The position numbers and the translations under genes were made by a program. DNA of 64,000 bases from Azophilus sp965200465 (lineage in GTDB: Bacteria; Pseudomonadota; Gammaproteobacteria; Pseudomonadales; Azotimanducaceae): positions 1,054,001-1,118,000 of the forward strand of contig OZ241358.1 of assembly GCA_965200465.1 (NCBI GenBank), read 5' to 3'. Positions 1 to 12,891 of this stretch are shown one piece after another; within the stretch, counting starts at the first letter, position 1, and each line of letters opens with the position of its first letter. The notes beneath the pieces are model-generated. The model was given only the letters and a program-made list of their open reading frames with translations, had not been told where the DNA came from and searched no databases.

Positions 1-357
1 CAAGTCCCGAGCGGCGTCCCGCAGGCGGCCGATGACGTTCGGCAGCGCCTCCACCAAGGCCCGGAGCTGCCGCCAAACCAAGGGTGCCACGAACAGGGCC
101 GCGCCTATGAGGCCGCCTATGAACAACAGAAAGGTGACGTAAACCGCACCCGTCTCCGGCAGCCGCCAATGCACCAGGCGCTTGACCAAGCCCTGCAGCA
201 GGAAGGCGAGCACCAAGCCGGTCAGCACCGGCGCCAACACGCCGCCGAGAGTGAACAGCACCAGGAAGCCGGCGGCGAGCAGCAGCACCAGGTAAATGGC
301 TTCCTCGTTGGAGAAGTAGCGATTGACCCAGCCGCTGATGACTTCAAGGAAACGCAT
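1..357 (-). CDS. AI-2E family transporter (PerM-like), N-terminal part
   Basis: The first 119 codons are present and the gene runs off the left edge. The reading frame opens at an ATG at 355-357. It has hydrophobic segments at about residues 21-45 and 70-95 and a polar stretch rich in RQLRALVEALP after the second. That matches the start of the PerM/AI-2E exporter family, multi-span inner-membrane proteins of about 350 residues linked to small-molecule efflux. The gene ends only 3 bases before tusA begins reading in the same direction, and perM-tusA-bepA proximity is common in gammaproteobacteria. The substrate cannot be read from the sequence. Confidence 0.8.
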   Translation of the reverse strand, partial: MRFLEVISGWVNRYFSNEEAIYLVLLLAAGFLVLFTLGGVLAPVLTGLVLAFLLQGLVKRLVHWRLPETGAVYVTFLLFIGGLIGAALFVAPLVWRQLRALVEALPNVIGRLRDAARDL

Positions 358-360
358 TCG

Positions 361-591
361 CTACTTCTTTTGCAGCAGGTAGCGGTAGGCTTCGCCTTCG
401 CGGGCGGACTCCAGCAGCCTATGGCCGCTTTGCGCGGAGAACACCTCAAAGTCCCGCACCGAACCCGGGTCCGTGGCCAACACCAGCAAACGCTGTTGGG
501 GCTTAAGCTCGTTGAGCGCCTTCTTGGCCTTCAGCAGCGGCATGGGGCAGGTCAGGCCCCGGGCATCGACAATGACGGGCGCATCGCTCAT
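361..591 (-). CDS. tusA: TusA/SirA family sulfur carrier protein
   Basis: A 76-residue protein of the usual TusA length. The hallmark Cys-Pro-x-Pro motif (LTCPMP, Cys15) carries a persulfide in sulfur relay for tRNA thiolation and molybdenum-cofactor work. The start is the ATG at 589-591, because earlier in-frame codons encode low-complexity sequence with no family resemblance. It lies upstream of and co-directional with the PerM-like gene, and divergent from bepA with an 89-base gap that probably holds both promoters. Confidence 0.9.
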   Translation of the reverse strand: MSDAPVIVDARGLTCPMPLLKAKKALNELKPQQRLLVLATDPGSVRDFEVFSAQSGHRLLESAREGEAYRYLLQKK

Positions 592-680
592 GGGGCGCAG
601 TATCGCATGGATGGCGCGGTGTGCAGAGCGGCCCTCGCCGCCGCCCCGTTGCGGGGCGGGGCGGGAGTATACTGCGGGCC

Positions 681-2114
681 ATGAAGCGCTTGCGGGCAAT
701 CCTTCTCGTTGCCGGCCTGGCCTGCCATGCCGCCGCCGGGCAGGGCGGCAACGAGCTGCCGTCGCTGGGCGACGCTTCGTCCAGGCTGATCTCCCCGGAA
801 ATGGAGCGCCAACTCGGCGAGGAATTCCTCAAGCGGGTGCAGGCGACCCTGCCGACCGTCGAAGACCCCATCCTAAAGTACTACGTCGAAATCCAGTTGG
901 CGCATCTGGCCCAGTACAGCGAACTGCGCGACGCGGCGCTGCGCACCGTGCTCATAGACGCCAGGGAGGTCAACGCCTTCGCCGCCCCCGGCGGCGTGGT
1001 CGGCGTCAACCTAGGCCTGATGCTGCACGCCCAGGACGTGCATGAGTACGCCAGCGTGATGGCCCACGAATTGGCCCACTTAAGCCAACGCCACTTCGCC
1101 CGGGGGGTGGAGGCGCGACGGGCGCAGACCTTGCCGGCCTTGGTGGGCTTGGCCGCCGCCATCATGATCGGCGCGGTCGGCGGCGGCGACGCCGGCATGG
1201 CCGCGGTTTCCGGCGTGCAGGCCGCCGCCCAAGCCAATCAACTGCGCTACAGCCGCGGCCGGGAGCAGGAGGCGGACCGGGTGGGACTGAACACCTTGGT
1301 GCGCGCCGGCCTGGACCCCCAAGGCATGGTGCGGATGTTCGACCGCATGCACCGCGCCTACCGCTTCACGAGCAAGCCGCCGGAATTCCTGCTGACCCAT
1401 CCCTTAAGCGAAACCCGCATTGCGGACGCCAAAGCGCAGGCGCAGCAGTTCGGCGTCAAAGCCTTTCCGCAGTCCTTGGACTACCAGCTGATGCGGGCCA
1501 GGGCTCGGGTGCATTTTGCGGATTCGCCCAAGGCCGCCGTCAAAACCTTTGAGAAGGAGCTTGCCGAAGCACCGGACGACCCAGCCGCGCAGTACGGGCT
1601 GGCCTTGGCGCTGTCCGCGACCGCAAAGCATGAACAGGCCATCGCCTTGGTTGACCAGTTCTACGCATCCAACCCGCGCAACATCATCCACAGCGCCAGC
1701 TTGGCGGAATTGTTGATCGCCGCCGGCAAAAACCAGCAGGCGGCGGCGCTCGTGGAGCGGGAACTGCGGATCAATCCGGACAACGCCCCGCTGTCCATGC
1801 TCCACGCCGAGGCGCTGGTCGCCGACGGCCGGCACGAGGCTGCGGAAGCGGTGCTCAAGCGGCAGAGCATCGTGCAGGCGGACGATGCGGACGTCTGGTA
1901 CAACCTAGCGGAGGCATCCGGCTTGGCCGGCAACATCATCGGCGTTCACTTGGCCCGCGCCCGGTTCTTCTACCTGCACGCCGCCTACCAGCGCGCCCTG
2001 CAGCACCTCGAGTACGCCCGCCGCCTCACCAGCAGCGACGACCGCAAGGCCATCGCCCGCCTGAACCAGCAGATCACCGACCTGCGGCAAAAGATGCGCG
2101 AACGGAAGAGTTGA
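681..2114 (+). CDS. bepA: M48 family metalloprotease with TPR repeats (BepA)
   Basis: 477 residues. An N-terminal signal peptide (MKRLRAILLVAGLACHAAAG) is followed by an M48 peptidase domain with the zinc motif HELAH at residues 129-133 and the downstream ligand Glu in EQEADRVG. The C-terminal half is helical TPR-type repeat sequence, as in BepA/YfgC, the periplasmic protease and chaperone that acts on outer-membrane assembly (LptD, BAM). The ATG at 681 is chosen because it begins the signal peptide; the upstream extension is not protein-like. Adjacent tusA and perM fit a conserved housekeeping neighbourhood. Confidence 0.9.
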   Translation: MKRLRAILLVAGLACHAAAGQGGNELPSLGDASSRLISPEMERQLGEEFLKRVQATLPTVEDPILKYYVEIQLAHLAQYSELRDAALRTVLIDAREVNAFAAPGGVVGVNLGLMLHAQDVHEYASVMAHELAHLSQRHFARGVEARRAQTLPALVGLAAAIMIGAVGGGDAGMAAVSGVQAAAQANQLRYSRGREQEADRVGLNTLVRAGLDPQGMVRMFDRMHRAYRFTSKPPEFLLTHPLSETRIADAKAQAQQFGVKAFPQSLDYQLMRARARVHFADSPKAAVKTFEKELAEAPDDPAAQYGLALALSATAKHEQAIALVDQFYASNPRNIIHSASLAELLIAAGKNQQAAALVERELRINPDNAPLSMLHAEALVADGRHEAAEAVLKRQSIVQADDADVWYNLAEASGLAGNIIGVHLARARFFYLHAAYQRALQHLEYARRLTSSDDRKAIARLNQQITDLRQKMRERKS

Positions 2115-2123
2115 ATGCGGCGC

Positions 2124-3164
2124 CTAGGGCCGGGGAAAGGCCAGCATCCGCTGCAGCGGGATCATGGCTTGGCGGCCCGTTTCGGCATCCACGCAAACTT
2201 CATTGGCGGCTAGCCGCGCATCGTCCTCCAAGGTGTCGGCCAGCACCTGCATTTCGTTCATCGCCATCCACGGGCAGTGGGCGCAGCTGCGGCAGGCGGC
2301 GCCCTCCCCAGCCGTGGGCGCCTCAATGAAGCGCTTGTGCGGGTGGCGCTGCCGCAGCCTGTGGAACAGGCCCCGGTCCGTGGCGACGATGAACAGTTCG
2401 TGGGGCAGGGTTCCCGCCGCTTCGACGATCTGGCTGGTGGAGCCCACCGCGTCGGCGATGTCGATCACCGCCGCCGGGGACTCCGGATGCACCAGCACGC
2501 CGGCGTCCGGGTAGATGCGCTGCAGATCCTTCAGGGCCTTGGCCTTGAACTCCTCATGCACCACGCAGGCGCCGCTCCACAGCAGCATGTCCGCATCGGT
2601 TTGGCTTTGCAGGTAGCGGCCAAGGTGCTTGTCCGGCGCCCAGAGCACCTTTTCCCCCTTGGCGGCCAGGTGCTCGATGATGGGCAGGGCGATGCTGCTG
2701 GTCACCACCCAATCCGACAGCGCCTTCACCTTGGCGGAGGTGTTGGCGTAAACCACCGCGGTGCGCTCCGGGTGGGCTTGGCGGAAGGCGGCGAAGTCCT
2801 GCGGCGGGCAGCCGATGTCCAAGGAGCACTCCGCCTCCAGGGTGGGCATGAACACGCGCTTGTGCGGGGAGAGGATCTTGGCGGTCTCCCCCATGAAGCG
2901 GACGCCGGCTACGATCAGGGTCTGCGCCGGGTGGTCCCGGCCGAAGCGGGCCATCTCCAAGGAGTCCGCCACGAAGCCGCCGGTGGCCTCGGCCAGGTCC
3001 TGCACGTCCCCGTCCACATAGTAGTGGGCCACCAGCACGGCGTTGCGGGACGCCAGCAGTTGCGCGGCGCGGGCCTGCAAGCGCTCCCGCTCGGCTGGCG
3101 CAACCACCGCCGGCTGATGCTGCGGAACGCGCTCCGCGCTCAACGCGTAGTTGGGAAGGTTCAC
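2124..3164 (-). CDS. nadA: Quinolinate synthase A
   Basis: 346 residues, the normal NadA length, with a GTG start. NadA condenses iminoaspartate with dihydroxyacetone phosphate to quinolinate in de novo NAD synthesis. The three conserved cysteine regions that bind the 4Fe-4S cluster are visible: ECSLDIGCP, WSGACVVHEEF and the C-terminal CRSCAHCPWM. The substrate-site motif YYVDGDVQDLA is near the N-terminus. The gene is convergent with bepA with only 9 bases between stops, and is preceded by two secreted unknown proteins on the same strand. nadB is not in the window. Confidence 0.95.
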   Translation of the reverse strand: MNLPNYALSAERVPQHQPAVVAPAERERLQARAAQLLASRNAVLVAHYYVDGDVQDLAEATGGFVADSLEMARFGRDHPAQTLIVAGVRFMGETAKILSPHKRVFMPTLEAECSLDIGCPPQDFAAFRQAHPERTAVVYANTSAKVKALSDWVVTSSIALPIIEHLAAKGEKVLWAPDKHLGRYLQSQTDADMLLWSGACVVHEEFKAKALKDLQRIYPDAGVLVHPESPAAVIDIADAVGSTSQIVEAAGTLPHELFIVATDRGLFHRLRQRHPHKRFIEAPTAGEGAACRSCAHCPWMAMNEMQVLADTLEDDARLAANEVCVDAETGRQAMIPLQRMLAFPRP

Positions 3165-3180
3165 GCCAGGATGGGGCTGT

Positions 3181-3558
3181 TCAATCGCCGAGCAAGTCCA
3201 CCCTGCCGGCGTAGCAGTAGCCGCCTTGCTTTTTCGTGTCGTCCACCGTCACCTGCACTTGCTGGTCCAGTGCGAACGCCAGCAGCGCGGCGTCGAACAG
3301 GCGGCTGGCGTCCTCCTTGGACGCATGGGCGTCCGCGCCGGCGCAGCTGAACGTCACCCAGGAGTCCGCGCAATCAAGCCCTTCGCTGGACAGTGGCGAT
3401 TGCAACTGCGCCATGCAGCCGCCCCAACGCCCACCCGTCGCCGTGAGCGTGCGCGTAATGCGGGAGGTGATCGTCTCCTCAACCGCCAGCGCCGCCACGC
3501 CGGGCCAAGCCGCCGACAGGCCAACCGCCAAAACCCCTAAAACCCTGCGCCAATTCAT
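3181..3558 (-). CDS. Secreted hypothetical protein, tandem paralogue A
   Basis: 125 residues with a clear signal peptide (hydrophobic to about residue 25, cleavage near GVAALA). The mature part has four or more cysteines and shares a pattern with the next gene: GGC near residue 46, then LSSEGLDC, a WVTF segment, FDAALLAF, a VDD motif and a C-terminal YCYxxRVD. I do not recognise the family. Even cysteine number and small size suggest a disulfide-bonded periplasmic or exported protein. It is 65 bases downstream of its paralogue and 16 bases from nadA, so the three may be co-transcribed. Confidence 0.7.
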   Translation of the reverse strand: MNWRRVLGVLAVGLSAAWPGVAALAVEETITSRITRTLTATGGRWGGCMAQLQSPLSSEGLDCADSWVTFSCAGADAHASKEDASRLFDAALLAFALDQQVQVTVDDTKKQGGYCYAGRVDLLGD

Positions 3559-3623
3559 TCTCCGCCTCCTTCGCCGTTGGCGGCCCTAAGCAATCGGGCT
3601 GCGCTTGGCGGCTTGGTGATTCG

Positions 3624-3986
3624 TCAATTCCTGAGCACATCCACGCGGTTGCCGTAGCAGTAGCTGTCGATCTTGGCGCCGTCGTCCACCCAGACTTTGA
3701 CCTGCTTGCCAAGCGAAAAAGCCAACAAAGCCGAGTCGAACATTCTGCGGCCGTCCTGACGCTCCGCTTCGGTGTCGGCGTCGCAGTTCAAGGTCACCCA
3801 GCGATCTCTGCAGTCCAGCCCCTCCGCAGAGAGATCGACGCTGAGCTGAGCGGCGCAACCGCCGGCAAACCCGTCAGACGCCAAGATGTTGTCTATTTGA
3901 CCGTCCACCCTTACGATGGCGGCCTCGGCCGGCGCCGCAACCAGCGCCGCCAACAAGCCCATGCCAAGCCCGCTCTTGAATTTCAT
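3624..3986 (-). CDS. Secreted hypothetical protein, tandem paralogue B
   Basis: 120 residues with a signal peptide (MKFKSGLGMGLLAALVAAPAEA). The mature region aligns along its length with the downstream paralogue: GGCAAQL, LSAEGLDC, WVTLNC, MFDSALLAFSL, VDDG and YCYGNRVDVL are shared in order. The signal peptides differ, so this is an old duplication. The ATG is preceded by GGAGGG (minus strand), a good ribosome site. Function unknown; no catalytic motif is evident, and the cysteines are the most conserved feature. Confidence 0.7.
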   Translation of the reverse strand: MKFKSGLGMGLLAALVAAPAEAAIVRVDGQIDNILASDGFAGGCAAQLSVDLSAEGLDCRDRWVTLNCDADTEAERQDGRRMFDSALLAFSLGKQVKVWVDDGAKIDSYCYGNRVDVLRN

Positions 3987-4151
3987 GGGTTGGACCCTCC
4001 TTGCAGCAAAGATGCCCCTAAACGTTCCCCAGCCACGCCCCTTCCGGCCCAGCGGGCTGGCTGCGGCCCTAGGCCGCCAAGACTAACACCCTTTGGGCGT
4101 CAATGCGAACGCCCAATGCGCAAGATTCCAGCGTGTCCAACACCGCGTTGC

Positions 4152-4157
4152 TATAAT
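4152..4157 (+). promoter_or_regulatory. Extended -10 promoter of mutA
   Basis: A perfect TATAAT preceded by TGC gives an extended -10 element (TGnTATAAT). Predicted transcription starts near 4164, leaving only 13-25 bases before the two candidate ATG starts of mutA. No good -35 is present, as is usual for extended -10 promoters. This argues against the more upstream start possible at 4093. Confidence 0.55.
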
Positions 4158-4176
4158 TGCCCCCTTGCCCAAAACG

Positions 4177-6327
<2,151 letters not shown>

Positions 6328-6408
6328 AGTGGGACCCAAGCAAGGCGCCGCCCGCGGCAGCTTGCCCCATGCGCCAACCCAACGCCAAGCAATCCAAGGA
6401 GAATCGCC

Positions 6409-6822
6409 ATGATTGGAAGACTGAACCATGTCGCCATAGTCGCGCCGGACCTGGCGGCGGCGGCCGCTTTGTACAAGGAGCAACTCGGCGCAAGGGTCTC
6501 CGCCCCCTTGCCGCTGCCGGAGCACGGCGTGACCACGGTGTTCGTGGAGTTGCCCAACAGCAAGCTCGAACTGCTGCACCCCTTGGGCGAAGAGTCCCCA
6601 ATATCGAACTTCCTCGCCAACAACCCCAGCGGCGGCATGCACCACATCTGCTATGAGGTGGAGGACCTCAGGGCCGCCGTGGAACACCTCAAGGCCGCGG
6701 GTGCCAGAGTGCTCGGAGACGGCGAACCCAAGACCGGAGCCCATGGCCTGCCGGTGGTGTTCCTGCATCCCAAGGACTTTTGCGGCACCCTGATCGAGCT
6801 CGAGGAAGTTGCCGCGGCCTGA
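6409..6822 (+). CDS. mce: Methylmalonyl-CoA epimerase
   Basis: 137 residues, a single VOC-fold epimerase of typical size. The family pattern is intact: N-terminal LNHVAIV with His7 as metal ligand, LYKEQLG, a central GGMHHICYEV, and C-terminal FLHPKDFCGTLIELEE carrying the catalytic Glu. It converts (S)- to (R)-methylmalonyl-CoA for the mutase encoded 81 bases upstream. A good ribosome site (AAGGAGAA) precedes the ATG. Confidence 0.93.
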   Translation: MIGRLNHVAIVAPDLAAAAALYKEQLGARVSAPLPLPEHGVTTVFVELPNSKLELLHPLGEESPISNFLANNPSGGMHHICYEVEDLRAAVEHLKAAGARVLGDGEPKTGAHGLPVVFLHPKDFCGTLIELEEVAAA

Positions 6823-6880
6823 CTGCGAAGTGCGCCAAATCGACTCTTTTCGTCCACTGCAAGCCCGCGTTCAAGAGCAA

Positions 6881-6905
6881 CCCCAATCCTCGGAATAAGG
6901 ATCGC
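6881..6905 (+). repeat. Dispersed short repeat, copy 1 (partner at 28596-28621)
   Basis: A stretch of about 25 bases with core CCCAATCC, then CGGA, then AAGGATCGC, recurs with one indel and one substitution at 28596-28621. Both copies lie in gene-poor DNA about 150-170 bases upstream of a TAGGATGCGCC promoter-like site. The repeat may be a remnant of an extragenic element or part of a shared upstream control region. Nothing else is recognisable in the 276-base gap between mce and the next gene. Confidence 0.4.
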
Positions 6906-7028
6906 CCGGCCCGCCGCCGGTGGTCCCAGGCGGCAGGCCGTCGTAAGTGCTGCAACCATGCAATTGCCGGAAAAACCGAAAAAACGAACGCACACCCCAA
7001 GCGGCGGCGAAATTAGCGCAAATTTTGT

Positions 7029-7058
7029 TTGCCACGGATTGTTCAGTTGATATAGGAT
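7029..7058 (+). promoter_or_regulatory. Candidate sigma-70 promoter for the 7099 gene
   Basis: TTGCCA (7029-7034) and TAGGAT (7053-7058) are separated by 18 bases; TATAGG (7051-7056) with a 16-base spacer is an alternative. The -10 is followed by GCGCC, giving the same 11-base string TAGGATGCGCC as at 28793-28803. The promoter would yield a leader of about 35 bases ending in the ribosome site AAGGGGAG. Confidence 0.4.
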
Positions 7059-7098
7059 GCGCCGGCAGTTTTCTTCCAACCACCAAGGGGAGCGACAA

Positions 7099-7773
7099 AT
7101 GGCTTCTTATGACAGGGTTTTACGCGATCTAGACAAGCTTTCGCGGGACATCAACAAGGTTCTCGGCGACATCGTCGGCATCGAAAGCCGGCTTTCCGAG
7201 CAAATCAAGACCGCCATCGAAAAGCGGCAATACTCCGACCTTGCCGGTCTCGCCAAGATCTCGGAGAAGGTGCATGAGGCGATCGGGCAAATTCGCCAGC
7301 AAGTGAATGCGTCCGCACAACCGGCCGCGGCGGCCCCGGCGGCCCCTCGAAAAGCGGCAAAAGGCCGCAAGGCGAAGGCCAAAAAGCAAGCCCCGGAGCA
7401 GCCGAAGCGGCGCAGCCAGTCCGGCAAGCGCGGCTATCCCAAGTTCGGGCGGGAGGGGGACAACCTCGTCAAGACCGAGTGGAACAACGTCAAGAACACC
7501 GCGCAGCGGCACCGCGTGTCCTTCGCCACCGTCTCCCAGCTCGTGGGGGCCGTTAACGACAACGGCGGTCAGATGTTCCGTAAGAACCTCCTGCAAACCG
7601 TCACCACGGCGGACGGCAAGAAACTGCCGCTGCACCAGCTTTACATCGTCCTCGGCTGGCTCTTGTCAAACAAGGCCATCACCAAGAAGGGCCGCGGGGA
7701 CTACCACCCCGACTCCAAGAAGCTGACGCCGGGCGTGTTGCGGGAGAGCTTTGAAAAGCTGAAGGAAGGCTAG
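7099..7773 (+). CDS. Hypothetical protein with coiled-coil N-terminus and basic linker
   Basis: 224 residues, starting at the ATG 7 bases after AAGGGGAG. Residues 1-75 look like a heptad-rich helix (RDLDKLSRDINKVLGDI and following). Residues 77-115 form an Ala/Pro/Lys linker (GRKAKAKKQ) typical of nucleic-acid-binding tails. The C-terminal 105 residues form a compact domain containing TEWNNVKNTAQRHRVSF and LHQLYIVLGWLL. I do not recognise the family. A DNA- or RNA-binding oligomer is a reasonable guess, not shown. It stands alone, convergent with pccA. Confidence 0.6.
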   Translation: MASYDRVLRDLDKLSRDINKVLGDIVGIESRLSEQIKTAIEKRQYSDLAGLAKISEKVHEAIGQIRQQVNASAQPAAAAPAAPRKAAKGRKAKAKKQAPEQPKRRSQSGKRGYPKFGREGDNLVKTEWNNVKNTAQRHRVSFATVSQLVGAVNDNGGQMFRKNLLQTVTTADGKKLPLHQLYIVLGWLLSNKAITKKGRGDYHPDSKKLTPGVLRESFEKLKEG

Positions 7774-7783
7774 TTCTTCGCCT

Positions 7784-9820
<2,037 letters not shown>

Positions 9821-9832
9821 GTTGGCTTGGAC

Positions 9833-11395
9833 CTAGAGGGGAATGTTGCCGTGCTTGCGCCAGGGATTCTCCAGCCGCTTGTCCCGCAGCATGGCGAAGG
9901 ACTTGCAGATGCGCCTTCGGCTCTCATGGGGCCGAATCACGTCATCGACGTAGCCGCGGCTGGCGGCGACGAAGGGATTGGCGAACTTCTCCTGGTATTC
10001 GTCCGTGCGGGCTTGAATCAACTTGGCGTCGTTCTTGTCCTTGCGGAAGATGATCTCCACCGCTCCCTTGGCGCCCATGACGGCGATCTCGGCGCTGGGC
10101 CAAGCGAAGTTCAGATCTCCGCGCAAATGCTTGGACGCCATCACGTCGTAGGCGCCGCCGTACGCCTTGCGGGTGATCAAGGTGACCTTGGGCACGGTGC
10201 ATTCGGCGTAGGCGTACAGCAGCTTGGCGCCGTTCTTGATGATGCCGCCGTATTCCTGGGCGGTGCCCGGCATGAACCCCGGCACATCCACCAAAGTGAG
10301 GATGGGAATGTTGAAGGCGTCGCAGAAACGCACGAAGCGGGCGCCCTTTTTCGATGAGTCTATGTCCAAGCAGCCGGCCAGCACCATCGGCTGGTTGGCG
10401 ACCACGCCGACGCTGGCCCCCTGCAGGCGCATGAAGCCGATGACGATGTTCTTGGCGTAGCCCGGCTGCAGCTCGAAGAACTCCCCTTCGTCGGCGATGG
10501 CGACGATGGCCTCGGTGATGTCGTAGGGCTTGGCTGGATCCGCCGGCACCAAGCTGTCCAAGGCCGGCGCGGGCCGGTCGGCCGGGTCGTCCGTGGGCCA
10601 GCGGGGCGGTCCCTCCCGGTTGTTGAGCGGCAGGTAGTCGAAGAAGCGGCGGGTCAGCAGCAGCGCCTCCACGTCATTGGCGATGGCTAGGTCCGCCACG
10701 CCGGACTTGCGGCTATGCACCCCGGCGCCGCCAAGCTGCTCCGGCGTAACCGCCTCATGGGTGACGGTCCGCACCACTTCCGGGCCGGTGACGAACATGT
10801 AGGAGGAGCCCTCCACCATGAATATGAAGTCCGTCATGGCCGGCGAATAGACCGCGCCGCCGGCGCATGGCCCCATGACGACGGAAAGCTGCGGCACCAC
10901 TCCGGAAGCCAACACGTTGCGCTGGAAGATCTCCGCGTAGCCGCCCAAGGACGCCACTCCCTCCTGAATTCTGGCGCCGCCGGAGTCGTTCAGGCCGATC
11001 ACCGGAGCGCCCACTTTCATGGCTTGGTCCATGACCTTGCAAATCTTCTCCGCATGGGCTTCGGAAAGCGCCCCGCCGAAAACGGTGAAGTCCTGGCTGA
11101 ACACGAAGGTCAGCCGGCCGTTGATGGCGCCGTAGCCGGTCACCACTCCGTCGCCGGGAATCTTCTGCCGCTCCATGCCGAAATCGGCGCAGCGATGCTC
11201 GACGAAGCGATCCCACTCCTCAAAGCTGCCCTCGTCGAGCAGCAAGCCAATGCGCTCCCGCGCGGTCAGCTTGCCCTTGGCGTGCTGCTGCTCGATGCGA
11301 CGCCCGCCGCCGCCCAGCAAAGCCGCCGCCGCCTTGGCCTTAAGCCTCTCCAGGTTGTTTTGCGCGGCGCCTCCCTCATTTTCCGAAGCCAACAT
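9833..11395 (-). CDS. pccB: Propionyl-CoA carboxylase, carboxyltransferase (beta) subunit
   Basis: 520 residues, full length for the family. The N-terminal ARERIGLLLDEGSFEE and the GGARIQEGVASLGGY oxyanion loop are present, followed by the second crotonase-like half (LVDVPGFMPGTAQE, YGGAYDVMASKHLRGD). It transfers carboxyl from biotin to propionyl-CoA. The choice of propionyl over other acyl-CoA substrates is inferred from the nearby mutase and epimerase. The ATG is preceded by GGAGAAG. It lies 32 bases downstream of gltD, so read-through from the glt genes is possible. Confidence 0.92.
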   Translation of the reverse strand: MLASENEGGAAQNNLERLKAKAAAALLGGGGRRIEQQHAKGKLTARERIGLLLDEGSFEEWDRFVEHRCADFGMERQKIPGDGVVTGYGAINGRLTFVFSQDFTVFGGALSEAHAEKICKVMDQAMKVGAPVIGLNDSGGARIQEGVASLGGYAEIFQRNVLASGVVPQLSVVMGPCAGGAVYSPAMTDFIFMVEGSSYMFVTGPEVVRTVTHEAVTPEQLGGAGVHSRKSGVADLAIANDVEALLLTRRFFDYLPLNNREGPPRWPTDDPADRPAPALDSLVPADPAKPYDITEAIVAIADEGEFFELQPGYAKNIVIGFMRLQGASVGVVANQPMVLAGCLDIDSSKKGARFVRFCDAFNIPILTLVDVPGFMPGTAQEYGGIIKNGAKLLYAYAECTVPKVTLITRKAYGGAYDVMASKHLRGDLNFAWPSAEIAVMGAKGAVEIIFRKDKNDAKLIQARTDEYQEKFANPFVAASRGYVDDVIRPHESRRRICKSFAMLRDKRLENPWRKHGNIPL

Positions 11396-11427
11396 TCCAC
11401 TTCTCCATCATTTCCTTACCATGGCGG

Positions 11428-12891
11428 TTACGGCAGTTCCGTGCCGCCCATTAGGCAGCGGTCGATTTCACGGGCCGCCTCGCGGCCCTCGTTGATGGCC
11501 CAGACCACTAGGGACTGGCCGCGGCGGCAGTCGCCGGCGGCGAACACCTTCTCCACGCTGGTTTGATAGCGGCCGTAGTCGGCCCGATAGTTGCTGCGCT
11601 GGTCGCATTGCAGCCCAAGGGGTTCGGAGACCTCGTGCTCCGGGCCTAGGAAGCCCATCGCCAGCAGCGCCAGATCCGCCGGCCACTCCCGTTCGCTGCC
11701 CGGCACGTCCTCGAACTTGCCGTTCTCGAAGGCAACGTTCACCGTATGCACGGCTTTGACGCGGCCGTTGCCGTCATCCACGAATTCCTTGGCGGAAACG
11801 AGATAGACGCGGGGGTCGTCCCCGAACTTGGCGGCGGACTCCTCGTGAGCGTAATCGACCCGAAAGATCACCGGCCAGGTGGGCCAGGGGTTGTGCGGGG
11901 CGCGCTCCGCCGGGGGCTTGGGAAAGAGCTCGAAGTTGACCAAGCTGCGGCAGCCGTGGCGCAGGGAGGTGCCGATGCAGTCCGCGCCGGTGTCGCCGCC
12001 GCCGATGACCACCACATGCTTGCCCTTGGCGGAGATGAAGGCGCCGTCCGCAAAGTCGGAGTCCAGCAGGCTCTTGGTGTTCTTGGTGAGGAACTCCATG
12101 GCAAAATGAACGCCGTCCAGGCCGCGCCCGGCAATGGGCAAGTCCCTCGGCGTCGTGGCGCCGGTGGCCAGCAGCAGCGCGTCATGCCCATCCACCAAGG
12201 CGCGCACGTCCAAGCTGCCGTTGGCGCCGTCCGCCACCGGCGCGTTGGGGCGGAAGGCCACGCCCTCCTCCTCCAGCAGGCGCAGCCGCCGCTGCACCAC
12301 CAGGTCCTTGTCCAGCTTCATGTTGGGAATGCCGTACGTCAGCAGCCCGCCGATGCGGTCCGCCCGCTCAAACACCGTCACCTGGTGGCCGGCGCGGTTC
12401 AATTGCGCGGCGGCGGCCAAGCCGGCGGGGCCGGAGCCCACCACGGCGATGCGCTTGTCGGTGCGCCGCGGCGGCGGCTGCGCCCGCACCCAGCCGGCGG
12501 CGAAGCCTCGGTCGATGATGGCCATCTCGATGTTCTTGATGGTCACCGCCGGGTCGGTGATGCCGAGCACGCAGGCGCCCTCGCAGGGGGCCGGGCAGAC
12601 GCGGCCGGTGAACTCCGGGAAGTTGTTGGTCTTGTGCAGCCGCTCCAAGGCCTCGCGCCAGTGGCCGCGATAGACCAGATCGTTCCATTCGGGAATCAGG
12701 TTGTGGATGGGGCAGCCGTCGTTGGATTGGCAGAAGGGCACGCCGCAGTCCATGCAGCGGGCGCCCTGGGTGGCTAGGCGCCGTGCATCGTGCTCAGTGT
12801 AGATTTCCTTGAAGTCCGCCAGCCGTGCGTTGGCGTCCCGATAGGGCGACGCCTGGCGCTCGAACTCCATGAAGCCCGTTGTCTTGCCCAC
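11428..12891 (-). CDS. gltD: Glutamate synthase (NADPH) small subunit
   Basis: 487 residues. The GTG at 12889-12891 gives the family-typical beginning MGKTTGFMEFER, preferred over the internal ATG. Two cysteine-rich clusters for 4Fe-4S centres (CMDCGVPFCQ and CPAPCEGACV) are followed by an FAD Rossmann motif (VVGSGPAGLAAA) and an NADPH motif (VIGGGDTGADC). It feeds electrons from NADPH to GltB for glutamate formation. gltB is 150 bases upstream on the same strand. Confidence 0.94.
   Translation of the reverse strand: MGKTTGFMEFERQASPYRDANARLADFKEIYTEHDARRLATQGARCMDCGVPFCQSNDGCPIHNLIPEWNDLVYRGHWREALERLHKTNNFPEFTGRVCPAPCEGACVLGITDPAVTIKNIEMAIIDRGFAAGWVRAQPPPRRTDKRIAVVGSGPAGLAAAAQLNRAGHQVTVFERADRIGGLLTYGIPNMKLDKDLVVQRRLRLLEEEGVAFRPNAPVADGANGSLDVRALVDGHDALLLATGATTPRDLPIAGRGLDGVHFAMEFLTKNTKSLLDSDFADGAFISAKGKHVVVIGGGDTGADCIGTSLRHGCRSLVNFELFPKPPAERAPHNPWPTWPVIFRVDYAHEESAAKFGDDPRVYLVSAKEFVDDGNGRVKAVHTVNVAFENGKFEDVPGSEREWPADLALLAMGFLGPEHEVSEPLGLQCDQRSNYRADYGRYQTSVEKVFAAGDCRRGQSLVVWAINEGREAAREIDRCLMGGTELP

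Noticed and set aside
4093..4176. Earlier start of mutA at 4093
   Set aside because: The extended -10 promoter at 4152-4157 lies within this stretch, and the added residues have no family counterpart.
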